The notes under the pieces are model-generated. The model saw nothing but the letters and a program-made list of their open reading frames with translations, ran no database searches and was not told where the DNA came from. A stretch of DNA of 34,878 bases from Candidatus Allofournierella pullicola (GTDB lineage: Bacteria > Bacillota > Clostridia > Oscillospirales > Ruminococcaceae). Position numbers and translations under genes: made by a program. Where the stretch lies: positions 1 through 34,878 of the forward strand of contig DXFW01000027.1 of assembly GCA_019114225.1 (NCBI GenBank). The letters are read 5' to 3'. Below, piece after piece: positions 6,852 to 13,086 of the stretch (its first letter is position 1; each line of letters starts with the position of its first letter).

Positions 6852-8489
6852 ATGGCCGACGTCATTCTCTGCCCCCACTGCCTTTCCCGGGTGGAACAGG
6901 GCAAAGAGCAGTGCCCGTTTTGCGACAAGAGCCTGCGAAACATCAATCCGCCCGGCACCCTGGCCTATGCCAGCTTGCTGGCAGGACGCTACACCGTGGG
7001 ACGGCATATCTCCACCGACGGTGAGGGCGTGATGTATGCCGCGCTGGAAAACAGCGGCGGCGTGCGGGTGATTTTGAAGGAGTATTTCCCGGTGACCCTC
7101 AGCGAAGGGCGCGACACTGCCGGCGCCATCCTGCCCAAAGAGGGCAAGGAGGTGCTGTTCAAGACCACCCGCATGGATTTTGCGGATCTGTACCGCAGTA
7201 TCATGCGCATTACCCCCACCACCGGCCTGGCCGCTGTGCTGGACGTTGTGGAGGCGAACAACACGGCCTATGCCGTGCTGGAACAGGTGGACGGCGAGAC
7301 CCTGAGCCATTATCTCAGCGAACATCCGGGCTGTATCCCGGCGGCCCAGGCCCGCAGCATGATGCAGTCGGTCATGGAAGGCGTGGCGGCCCTGCACAAA
7401 GCGGGGCTGATCCACCGGGGCATTTCTCCGGATAATATCCTGCTCACCGGCGGCGGCACCGCACGCCTGTGCGGTTACGGCACACTGGGCCTGCGCACCG
7501 AGGGCAGCGAACTGAAAAGCTGTCTTTATGAGGGATATTCTGCGCCGGAACAGTATTCCGCCGCCGAGTTTGAGGGGCGTTATACCGACGTGTACGGCCT
7601 TGCCGCCGTATTCTTCCGCCTGGTCACCGGCCAGGCCCCGGTGAGTGCCCGTCAGCGGCTGGTAAGCGACAGCCTGGCCGCCGCCCAGCAGCTGGAGCCG
7701 TCGGTGCCGGGACATGTGTCCGCCGTGCTGGAGCACGCGTTGGAAATGGAACCCGCCCGGCGGATCCAGAACGTGCCGGAACTGATGGGCTCGTTGATGA
7801 GCGCCCGTGCGGCGGAGAGCCTCAGCCAGCCCCGGCGGGAATGGGCCGTCAGCGGCAAGAGCCTGCTTGCGGGCAGCCTGGTGGTCATCGCGGTGCTGTT
7901 TGCGTTGCTGCTCTGGAGCATTCTGGGGCGGGAGAGCAGCCAGCCGATCACCAGCGTCAGCCAGCCGGCCAGCAGTGCCGCGCCCGAGACGGTGCTGGTG
8001 CCGGACTTCACCGGCTACACCTACAGCCAGCTGCAAAGCGATCCGCAGTTCAGCGCCAACTACCGGTTTGCCATTGTGGCGCAGGAATACAGTTCCGATT
8101 ACGCCCAGGGCGTGGTCATCGACCAGAGCCCGGAGGAAGGAACCACCACCACCGACCAGCAGCCGCTGATCGAGCTGGTCATCAGCAAGGGCCCCGAAAA
8201 GGTGGAAATGCCCAATATCATCGGCTTCACCCGGGAGAGCGCCGAAAAGGAACTGGCGGCCAACAACATCAAAGCCAGCTTCTTTATGATCGAGAACAAC
8301 GGCGATTATGCCAGTGACTGTGTGGTGCGCACTGACATTGAGGCGGGCACCTTCATTGATGTGAACGAGGTGACGGTGAACGTTTATATCGCGAAGGAGC
8401 GGGTGGTCATCAATCCGCCCGAGCCCACGCCGGAGCCGACCCCTGAACCGACGCCTTCGCCCAGCCCCAGCGCACCGCCCGCAGCATAA
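6852..8489 (+). CDS. Zinc-ribbon, protein-kinase-like (probable pseudokinase) membrane protein with two PASTA domains
   Basis: 545 residues. The N-terminal zinc ribbon has CPHC and CPFC (C7, C10, C21, C24). A kinase-like domain spans about 46-310, and one membrane helix lies at about 337-359 (SLVVIAVLFALLLW). Two PASTA domains (about 379-447 and 449-515) and a PTPEP-rich tail are outside. In the kinase domain the beta-3 lysine (K76, VILKEY), the HR of the catalytic loop, its Asn (N195), the APE motif and the helix-F Asp are kept. The catalytic Asp is Gly (HRG at 188-190) and DFG reads CGY (207-209). Bacterial PASTA kinases sense peptidoglycan fragments, so this is likely a non-catalytic wall sensor or scaffold, by inference. 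I chose ATG 6852, eight bases after AAGGAGG; ATG 6846 is too close to that site. Confidence 0.85.
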   Translation: MADVILCPHCLSRVEQGKEQCPFCDKSLRNINPPGTLAYASLLAGRYTVGRHISTDGEGVMYAALENSGGVRVILKEYFPVTLSEGRDTAGAILPKEGKEVLFKTTRMDFADLYRSIMRITPTTGLAAVLDVVEANNTAYAVLEQVDGETLSHYLSEHPGCIPAAQARSMMQSVMEGVAALHKAGLIHRGISPDNILLTGGGTARLCGYGTLGLRTEGSELKSCLYEGYSAPEQYSAAEFEGRYTDVYGLAAVFFRLVTGQAPVSARQRLVSDSLAAAQQLEPSVPGHVSAVLEHALEMEPARRIQNVPELMGSLMSARAAESLSQPRREWAVSGKSLLAGSLVVIAVLFALLLWSILGRESSQPITSVSQPASSAAPETVLVPDFTGYTYSQLQSDPQFSANYRFAIVAQEYSSDYAQGVVIDQSPEEGTTTTDQQPLIELVISKGPEKVEMPNIIGFTRESAEKELAANNIKASFFMIENNGDYASDCVVRTDIEAGTFIDVNEVTVNVYIAKERVVINPPEPTPEPTPEPTPSPSPSAPPAA

Positions 8490-8492
8490 AAC

Positions 8493-8537
8493 AAAAAACA
8501 CGGCCCTGCAGGAAACATCCCGCAGGGCCGTGTTTTT
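8493..8537. terminator. Bidirectional terminator after the PASTA protein
   Basis: AAAAAACACGGCCCTGC and GCAGGGCCGTGTTTTTT are perfect inverted arms with A- and T-tracts on both sides. It lies between convergent transcripts. Confidence 0.9.
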
Positions 8538-8581
8538 TGCAAGGGAAGGGAAGAGCGGCGCCCATCCGCAAAACAGCAGAG

Positions 8582-8614
8582 AAAAACGCCCCCGCCGCGA
8601 AGGGCAGGGGCGTT
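8582..8614 (-). terminator. Terminator of rpsF-ssb-rpsR
   Basis: On the minus strand AACGCCCCTGCC pairs with GGCGGGGGCGTT, followed by TTTTTC, ten bases after the rpsR stop. Confidence 0.8.
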
Positions 8615-8624
8615 TGGGTGAACA

Positions 8625-8879
8625 TCAATCGCTCACGTAGGGCATCAGGGCAACATGACGGGCGCGCTTGATCGCGACGGTCAGCTCCCGCTGATGGAAG
8701 GCGCAGGTGCCGGTCACGCGGCGGGGAATGATCTTCGCACGCTCGCTGACATACTTGCGCAGGCGGGCAACATCCTTGTAGTCGATGTGCTCCACACGGT
8801 CTACACAAAAGCTGCAGACCTTCTTGCGGCCGCGGCGCACAGGGCGCTGGGGCCGGCCTTCGGTCTTCTCAAAAGCCAT
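8625..8879 (-). CDS. rpsR: 30S ribosomal protein S18
   Basis: 84-residue bS18 of the small-subunit platform, where it pairs with S6. It carries the family core [21 protein letters not shown]. It also has a zinc-type set (CSFC near 22-25, then C and H in TGTCAFH), i.e. the zinc-binding form. The start ATG follows AGGAGG (plus-strand CCTCCT at 8888-8893). It is the last gene of the rpsF-ssb-rpsR operon. Confidence 0.97.
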   Translation of the reverse strand: MAFEKTEGRPQRPVRRGRKKVCSFCVDRVEHIDYKDVARLRKYVSERAKIIPRRVTGTCAFHQRELTVAIKRARHVALMPYVSD

Positions 8880-8910
8880 GGCTGGTTACCTCCTGTTAGA
8901 ATTCGATTCG

Positions 8911-9369
8911 TTAGAACGGAAGATCCTCGCCGTCGTCGATCACAGCAAAATCCTCATTGCTGCCGGCGGAGTAGCTGGGGGCCTCCTGGGCCGCCTCGCG
9001 GGGAACTTCCTGCCGGGGCGCGTAGCTGCCGGTGCCGGGGTTGCCGCCAGACTTGCTGCTGGCGAAGTGAACGTTGTCGGCCACGATCTCAAACGCCTTG
9101 CGGTTGTTGCCGTTCTTGTCCTGATAGGTCCGGGTCTGAATGCTGCCGTTCACGGCGATCAGGGAACCCTTCTGGAAATACTTGCAGACGAACTCGGCGC
9201 TGGAACGCCAGCAGACGATGTCGATGAAATCGGCCTGCCGCTGTTCACCCTGGCGCACGAAGCTGCGATCCACCGCAATGGTGAAGGTGGTCACGCTCAC
9301 GCCCTGGGGGGTGTGGCGCAGTTCGGGGTCGGCCACCAGCCGGCCCATCAAAGCTACAACATTCAGCAT
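8911..9369 (-). CDS. ssb: Single-stranded DNA-binding protein
   Basis: 152-residue SSB. The OB-fold occupies about 1-105 (MLNVVALMGRLVADPELRHT, then FIDIVCWR and KGSLIAVNGSIQTR). A flexible Gly/Pro/Ser/Gln linker follows. The acidic tip DDGEDLPF is the peptide that docks repair and replication partners. It sits between rpsF and rpsR, the standard Firmicutes operon, linking DNA replication to ribosome synthesis. The gap to rpsF is 12 nt and an AGGAGG-type site precedes the ATG. Confidence 0.97.
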   Translation of the reverse strand: MLNVVALMGRLVADPELRHTPQGVSVTTFTIAVDRSFVRQGEQRQADFIDIVCWRSSAEFVCKYFQKGSLIAVNGSIQTRTYQDKNGNNRKAFEIVADNVHFASSKSGGNPGTGSYAPRQEVPREAAQEAPSYSAGSNEDFAVIDDGEDLPF

Positions 9370-9381
9370 TGGTTGGCCTCC

Positions 9382-9666
9382 TTACTCGGCTTCGGCCACG
9401 ATCATCGTGCGGAGAACGCCGTCGGTGATCTTGTAAACGCGATCCAGCTCGGCGGGGAACGCGGGCTCACTGGTGAACTTGATCACAGTGTACACGCCCT
9501 CTTCCTCGTCGTTGATGGGGTAGGCCAGGCGGCGTTTGCCCCAATCATCAACAGAATCGATGGTACCATTCGCCTCGATCAGGCTCTTGAACTTGCCGAT
9601 CAGAGCGGCGGAAGCCTCCTCATCGAGCGCGGCGCTGGTAACCAGCATGGTCTCGTACTTTGCCAT
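9382..9666 (-). CDS. rpsF: 30S ribosomal protein S6
   Basis: 94-residue bS6. It starts MAKYETMLVTSAALDEE and contains DDWGKRRLAYPINDEEEGVY, the family signature. The ATG at 9666 lies after AAAGGAGGTG; an ATG eight codons upstream overlaps the ribosome site and is rejected. It is the first gene of its operon, and a fully consensus promoter lies 75 nt upstream. S6 and S18 act as a dimer that can repress this operon in several bacteria. Confidence 0.97.
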   Translation of the reverse strand: MAKYETMLVTSAALDEEASAALIGKFKSLIEANGTIDSVDDWGKRRLAYPINDEEEGVYTVIKFTSEPAFPAELDRVYKITDGVLRTMIVAEAE

Positions 9667-9691
9667 TTCTGTGCACCTCCTTTTGGACATA

Positions 9692-9718
9692 TGGCCCCTT
9701 GCGGGGCAAGGATAGCCA
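9692..9718 (-). promoter_or_regulatory. Leader hairpin of rpsF, candidate S6:S18 binding element
   Basis: In the mRNA TGGC pairs with GCCA and CCTTGC with GCAAGG around a small C-rich loop containing CCG, 26 bases before the start codon. Known S6:S18 leader motifs also present a CCG next to a helix. The match is judged by eye only. Confidence 0.35.
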
Positions 9719-9740
9719 CCCTTTTAAAGGGCAGCAATTC

Positions 9741-9769
9741 ATTATACCAATCAAACGGGCGGCTGTCAA
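9741..9769 (-). promoter_or_regulatory. Consensus sigma-A promoter of rpsF-ssb-rpsR
   Basis: On the minus strand TTGACA, exactly 17 nt, then TATAAT. Both hexamers are perfect, as expected for a ribosomal protein operon. Confidence 0.92.
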
Positions 9770-9803
9770 CCGCTGTTTGACGGTTTTGAAGGGATTTTTT
9801 GCC

Positions 9804-10799
9804 TCAAACAGCCAGGCCCGCCATCGGCGCGGCCATCAGGGGCGCCAGCGCCATGAAGGAGAGCATGATGTAAAGGCCCAGCACCACCGAGAGGCTCACG
9901 ATCAGGGCGGCCAGGCTTACGCCGCCTTCCTTGGCCAGCGCCGCAGGGGCTTCGGCGGGAGAGCAGCTTTGCAGCACACGGGCAATGCGCTTTTCGCCGA
10001 TCCGGCGGTACCAGTAAACCGCGAACAGCCCTTCGGTGAACTGAACGGCAAGATTCACCACCCGCAGCACGTTCAGCACGGTGGAAAAGACGTCCAGATT
10101 CAGCCCGGCCACCAGGGGGCTTTCCGCCAGCACGAGAAACTGCAGCAGCTGGGGAATGTAGGCGCCGAATACGTCCAGCGTCAGGAAAATGGCGGCGGGC
10201 AGCCACATTTTGCGGTAGAAGAAGTAGAACGGCCCGAAGAAGAAGGCGGAAAAAGAAACAGCCAGCTTCTGGCCGGTCACCGTCATCCGCTTGAAATTCA
10301 TCAGATAATAGCCCGCGTTAGGCCCCAGAAAAGCCGCCCAGTCCCGCGCTTTCACGCCGCCCAGGTCATCCTCCGGGTGCAGCTGCCCCGGGGCAGTCTG
10401 CCGTGCCCCGGCATAGGGGTCATACTGGGGGGCGGTGTCCGGCCCGTAGGAAGCGGGACCGGAGGCGGCCGGGCCGCTGCCGGGCGCATACCGCGGGCCG
10501 CCGGTGCGCAGGGGCGCGCCGCAGCTCTCGCAGAACAGCCCGCCCGCCGGGTTCATTGCGCCGCAGGCAGGGCAGGAAATCTCTGACCCGGCGGCGGAGG
10601 CGTCCCGGTTCGGCATTTCGCCGGGCGCGGGCTTCCATTCAAAGCCGGCGCCGTGCCGGTCGGCAAAGAGGCACCCGGCGTTTTTTTGATAACAATCCCG
10701 ATGATACGGGGCGCCGCACTCAGGGCAGACCACCACATCGTCCTTTTCGGTGAAAGGCTGCTGACAGACAGGGCACTTGCAGCCGGTGTAATCAGCCAT
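9804..10799 (-). CDS. RING-like zinc finger and DUF2628 membrane protein
   Basis: 331 residues. Residues about 8-45 carry C-x2-C, C-x2-C, H and further Cys (CPVC, CPEC, YHRDCY), the pattern of the prokaryotic RING family 1. A second zinc ribbon, CPAC and CESC, lies at about 75-95. A Pro/Gly/Ala linker leads to a C-terminal region with several membrane helices; SFSAFFFGPFYFFYRKMW is typical of DUF2628. ATG 10799 follows AAAAGGAG; an ATG 26 codons upstream lacks a site. It is probably a membrane protein with cytoplasmic zinc domains of unknown role. Nothing in the neighbours (rpsF operon downstream, prfB divergent) gives a function. Confidence 0.8.
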   Translation of the reverse strand: MADYTGCKCPVCQQPFTEKDDVVVCPECGAPYHRDCYQKNAGCLFADRHGAGFEWKPAPGEMPNRDASAAGSEISCPACGAMNPAGGLFCESCGAPLRTGGPRYAPGSGPAASGPASYGPDTAPQYDPYAGARQTAPGQLHPEDDLGGVKARDWAAFLGPNAGYYLMNFKRMTVTGQKLAVSFSAFFFGPFYFFYRKMWLPAAIFLTLDVFGAYIPQLLQFLVLAESPLVAGLNLDVFSTVLNVLRVVNLAVQFTEGLFAVYWYRRIGEKRIARVLQSCSPAEAPAALAKEGGVSLAALIVSLSVVLGLYIMLSFMALAPLMAAPMAGLAV

Positions 10800-10898
10800 A
10801 AAAACTCCTTTTCGCCGGCCTCTGGGCCGGCAGACGGTATTTGTTGCTATTGTAGCGCAAACGGGGCTAAAATGCAAATGGAGAGGGGCGCAAAACCC

Positions 10899-10927
10899 TT
10901 TACTTTGGGCCGGCTTTCGGCTATACT
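10899..10927 (+). promoter_or_regulatory. Sigma-A promoter of prfB
   Basis: TTTACT at 10899-10904, a 17-nt spacer and TATACT at 10922-10927, 41 nt before the start codon. Confidence 0.65.
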
Positions 10928-10968
10928 ACTATGGGATATGTTTAGAGCACACAGAAGGGAATTGCACT

Positions 10969-12090
10969 ATGATCACCATTGACGAACTGAAAATGCAGAT
11001 GGGCGAGCTTCGGCAGGCCACCGCGGAGCTGGGCGACGCGCTGGCCATCACCGCCAGCGAAAAGCGGGTGGCCGAGCTGGAGCACAAGATGACCATGCCC
11101 GGCTTCTACGACGACACCGAGGCCAGCGGCAAGGTGTTCAGCGAGATGAGCGCCCTGAAGGGCAAGCTGGAGCGCTATTCCAAACTCAAGACCCTGTGCG
11201 ACGACGCGGACACCATGCTTCTGCTTTGCGAGGAGGAGAACGACCCCTCCCTCATTCCCGAGGCAGAAACCGCGGTGAACGAGGTGGAAAAGGCCGTGGA
11301 TGAGCTGCAGCTCATCACCCTGCTCAGCGGCCAGTACGACAAGAACAACGCCATCCTCACCTTCCACGCCGGCACCGGCGGCACCGAGGCGCAGGACTGG
11401 GCGGACATGCTGTTCCGCATGTACAACCGCTGGGGCACCGCTCACGGCTTCAAGGTGAGCACCCTGGACTATCAGGACGGCGACGAGGCCGGCCTCAAGA
11501 GCGCTTCCATCATGGTGGAAGGCCCCAACGCCTACGGCCTGCTGAAAGGCGAGAACGGCGTGCACCGGCTGGTGCGCGTTTCCCCCTTCGACAGCCAGAG
11601 CCGCCGCCAGACCAGCTTCGCCAGCCTGGAAGTTATGCCCGAAATGGACGACAGCATTCAGGTGGAGATTCGCCCCGAGGACATCGAAATGCAGGTCTTC
11701 CGCTCCTCCGGCGCGGGCGGCCAGCACATCAACAAGACCTCCAGCGCGGTGCGCCTGATCCACAAGCCCACCGGCATTGTGGTCAGCTGCCAGACCGAAC
11801 GCAGCCAGTTCCAGAACCGCGACACCGCGATGAAAATGCTGGCTTCCAAGCTGTACCAGATCAAGGAGCAGGAGCACCTGGACAAGATCAGCGACATCAA
11901 GGGCGTCCAGAAGGAGATCGCCTGGGGCCACCAGATCCGCAGCTATGTGTTCATGCCCTACACGCTGGTGAAGGACCACCGCACCGGTTTTGAAAATGGC
12001 AACGTGCAGGCTGTGATGGACGGCGATCTGGACGGCTTCATCAACGCCTACCTGAAAGCCGCCAGCCGCGGCGAGCTGCAGGACACCTGA
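10969..12090 (+). CDS. prfB: Peptide chain release factor 2, no programmed frameshift
   Basis: 373-residue RF2, which ends translation at UGA and UAA. The UGA-reading tripeptide SPF is at 205-207 and the catalytic GGQ at 250-252 (SSGAGGQHINKTSSAVRL). The N-terminal coiled region is complete. The reading frame runs unbroken from the ATG, so the usual in-frame UGA and CTTTGA shift site near codon 25 are absent. Expression is therefore not under the classic RF2 feedback. The ribosome site is weak (AGAAGGGA). The gene is monocistronic, with its own promoter and terminator. Confidence 0.95.
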   Translation: MITIDELKMQMGELRQATAELGDALAITASEKRVAELEHKMTMPGFYDDTEASGKVFSEMSALKGKLERYSKLKTLCDDADTMLLLCEEENDPSLIPEAETAVNEVEKAVDELQLITLLSGQYDKNNAILTFHAGTGGTEAQDWADMLFRMYNRWGTAHGFKVSTLDYQDGDEAGLKSASIMVEGPNAYGLLKGENGVHRLVRVSPFDSQSRRQTSFASLEVMPEMDDSIQVEIRPEDIEMQVFRSSGAGGQHINKTSSAVRLIHKPTGIVVSCQTERSQFQNRDTAMKMLASKLYQIKEQEHLDKISDIKGVQKEIAWGHQIRSYVFMPYTLVKDHRTGFENGNVQAVMDGDLDGFINAYLKAASRGELQDT

Positions 12091-12108
12091 TAAAACCGCA
12101 ACCCAAAG

Positions 12109-12143
12109 AAAGGCGCGGGCTGAATTTCAGTCCGCGCCTTTTT
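12109..12143 (+). terminator. Terminator of prfB
   Basis: AAAGGCGCGGGCTGAA and TTTCAGTCCGCGCCTTTTT form a long hairpin with one mismatch or wobble, ending in five T. Confidence 0.85.
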
Positions 12144-12152
12144 GTTGCATGA

Positions 12153-12169
12153 TTCAAACAATGGTTGAA
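12153..12169 (+). promoter_or_regulatory. Palindrome upstream of the XRE-copA operon, candidate operator
   Basis: TTCAAACA and TGGTTGAA form arms around one central base, matching in seven of eight pairs. A related half-site, TTGGTTTGAAAA, lies at 12181-12192. Both are just upstream of the proposed -35. It could be the target of the adjacent XRE protein. Confidence 0.35.
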
Positions 12170-12200
12170 AAAATTACTTGTTGGTTTGAAAACAGCTCCA

Positions 12201-12229
12201 TTGTGCCCGGGGGAACACCGTGGTAAGAT
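12201..12229 (+). promoter_or_regulatory. Probable promoter of the XRE-copA operon
   Basis: TTGTGC, a 17-nt spacer and TAAGAT. The -35 is weak, which would fit an activated or regulated promoter. Confidence 0.4.
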
Positions 12230-12255
12230 GAAAAAGAGAAAGGGGCGTGGCAAAG

Positions 12256-13086
12256 ATGAACGCCATCGGCGAAACGGTACAGCGGCTGCGGCGGGCGAAA
12301 GGCCTGACCCAGGGGCAGCTGGCGGCCCAGCTGGGGGTCAGCAGCGCGGCGGTGAGCAAGTGGGAGACCGGCGGCGCGCTGCCGGACGTGGCCCTGCTCT
12401 GCCCGCTGGCGAGGGCGCTGGGCTGCAGCGCCGACGAGCTGTTGGGCTTTCGGCCGGAGCTTTCCGCCGAAGAAATTGATACTGTGTGCAAAACGCCCTG
12501 GGCGCTGTTTGAGAGCGGCGACTGGCGAAATGCGCTGGAGTTCTGCCGCCAGCGTTTGCGGGAATATCCCGGCGATTTGAACCTGCGGTTCCGGCTGGGT
12601 TTTCTGCTGGCGGGCTTTGGCGATAAGGCACAGAACGAAACCGCCCGGGAGGAACTGCGGAACACTGCCGCCGAACTCTTTGAACGGGCGGTGGAACTGC
12701 CCGAAGAGGAGCAGCGCCGCGCCGCCTGGCGCATGCTGGCCCGCCTCTATGCAGATAAGGGCCAGTTTGACCGCGCGCTGGAGGCGCTGGGCAACCTGCC
12801 CAGCTGCAACCAGGAGGGCTTGGGTCTGCGGGCAGACATCCTGCGGCGGATGGGGGACCTTTCCGGCGCCGCCCGGCTGGAGGAGACCACGCTTGCCGCA
12901 CAGTTGGCCGCGCTGGACCACACCCTCACCAGTTTTGCCGCCACCCGGCGGGCCCAGGGGCAGGCCGAAGCGGCGGAACAGCTGGAGAGCCAGGCCCGGC
13001 GGCTGAAGAAACTGTTTGGCGCACCCGCCGCACCGGGCTGCTGCTGTGAATGCGAAGGAGAACCGAAGGATGAAACAAAAGTTTGA
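12256..13086 (+). CDS. XRE-family regulator with helical-repeat C-terminus and CCCEC tail
   Basis: 276 residues from ATG 12256; a GTG at 12247 is possible but too close to the AAAGGGG site. Residues about 1-60 are a lambda-repressor-type helix-turn-helix (LTQGQLAAQLGVSSAAVSKWETGGALPD). The rest is all-helical with TPR-like pairs (LFERAVELPEEEQRRAAWRMLARLYADKGQFDRALEAL). The extreme C-terminus carries four cysteines in five residues, CCCEC, followed by acidic residues. Its last 17 nt overlap the start of copA, so the two are translationally coupled. It may regulate copper export, with the cysteine tail as metal sensor; that is inference. CopY and CsoR, the usual regulators, are not present here. 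Confidence 0.85.
   Translation: MNAIGETVQRLRRAKGLTQGQLAAQLGVSSAAVSKWETGGALPDVALLCPLARALGCSADELLGFRPELSAEEIDTVCKTPWALFESGDWRNALEFCRQRLREYPGDLNLRFRLGFLLAGFGDKAQNETAREELRNTAAELFERAVELPEEEQRRAAWRMLARLYADKGQFDRALEALGNLPSCNQEGLGLRADILRRMGDLSGAARLEETTLAAQLAALDHTLTSFAATRRAQGQAEAAEQLESQARRLKKLFGAPAAPGCCCECEGEPKDETKV

Noticed and set aside
8428-8484. Possible repeat array or CRISPR-like repeats
   Set aside because: It is the Pro-Thr-Pro-Glu codon repeat at the C-terminus of the PASTA protein.
6579-8501. A 640-codon minus-strand frame opposite the PASTA protein gene
   Set aside because: Same GC shadow effect; it spans the yebC end, a terminator and another gene, with no ribosome site.
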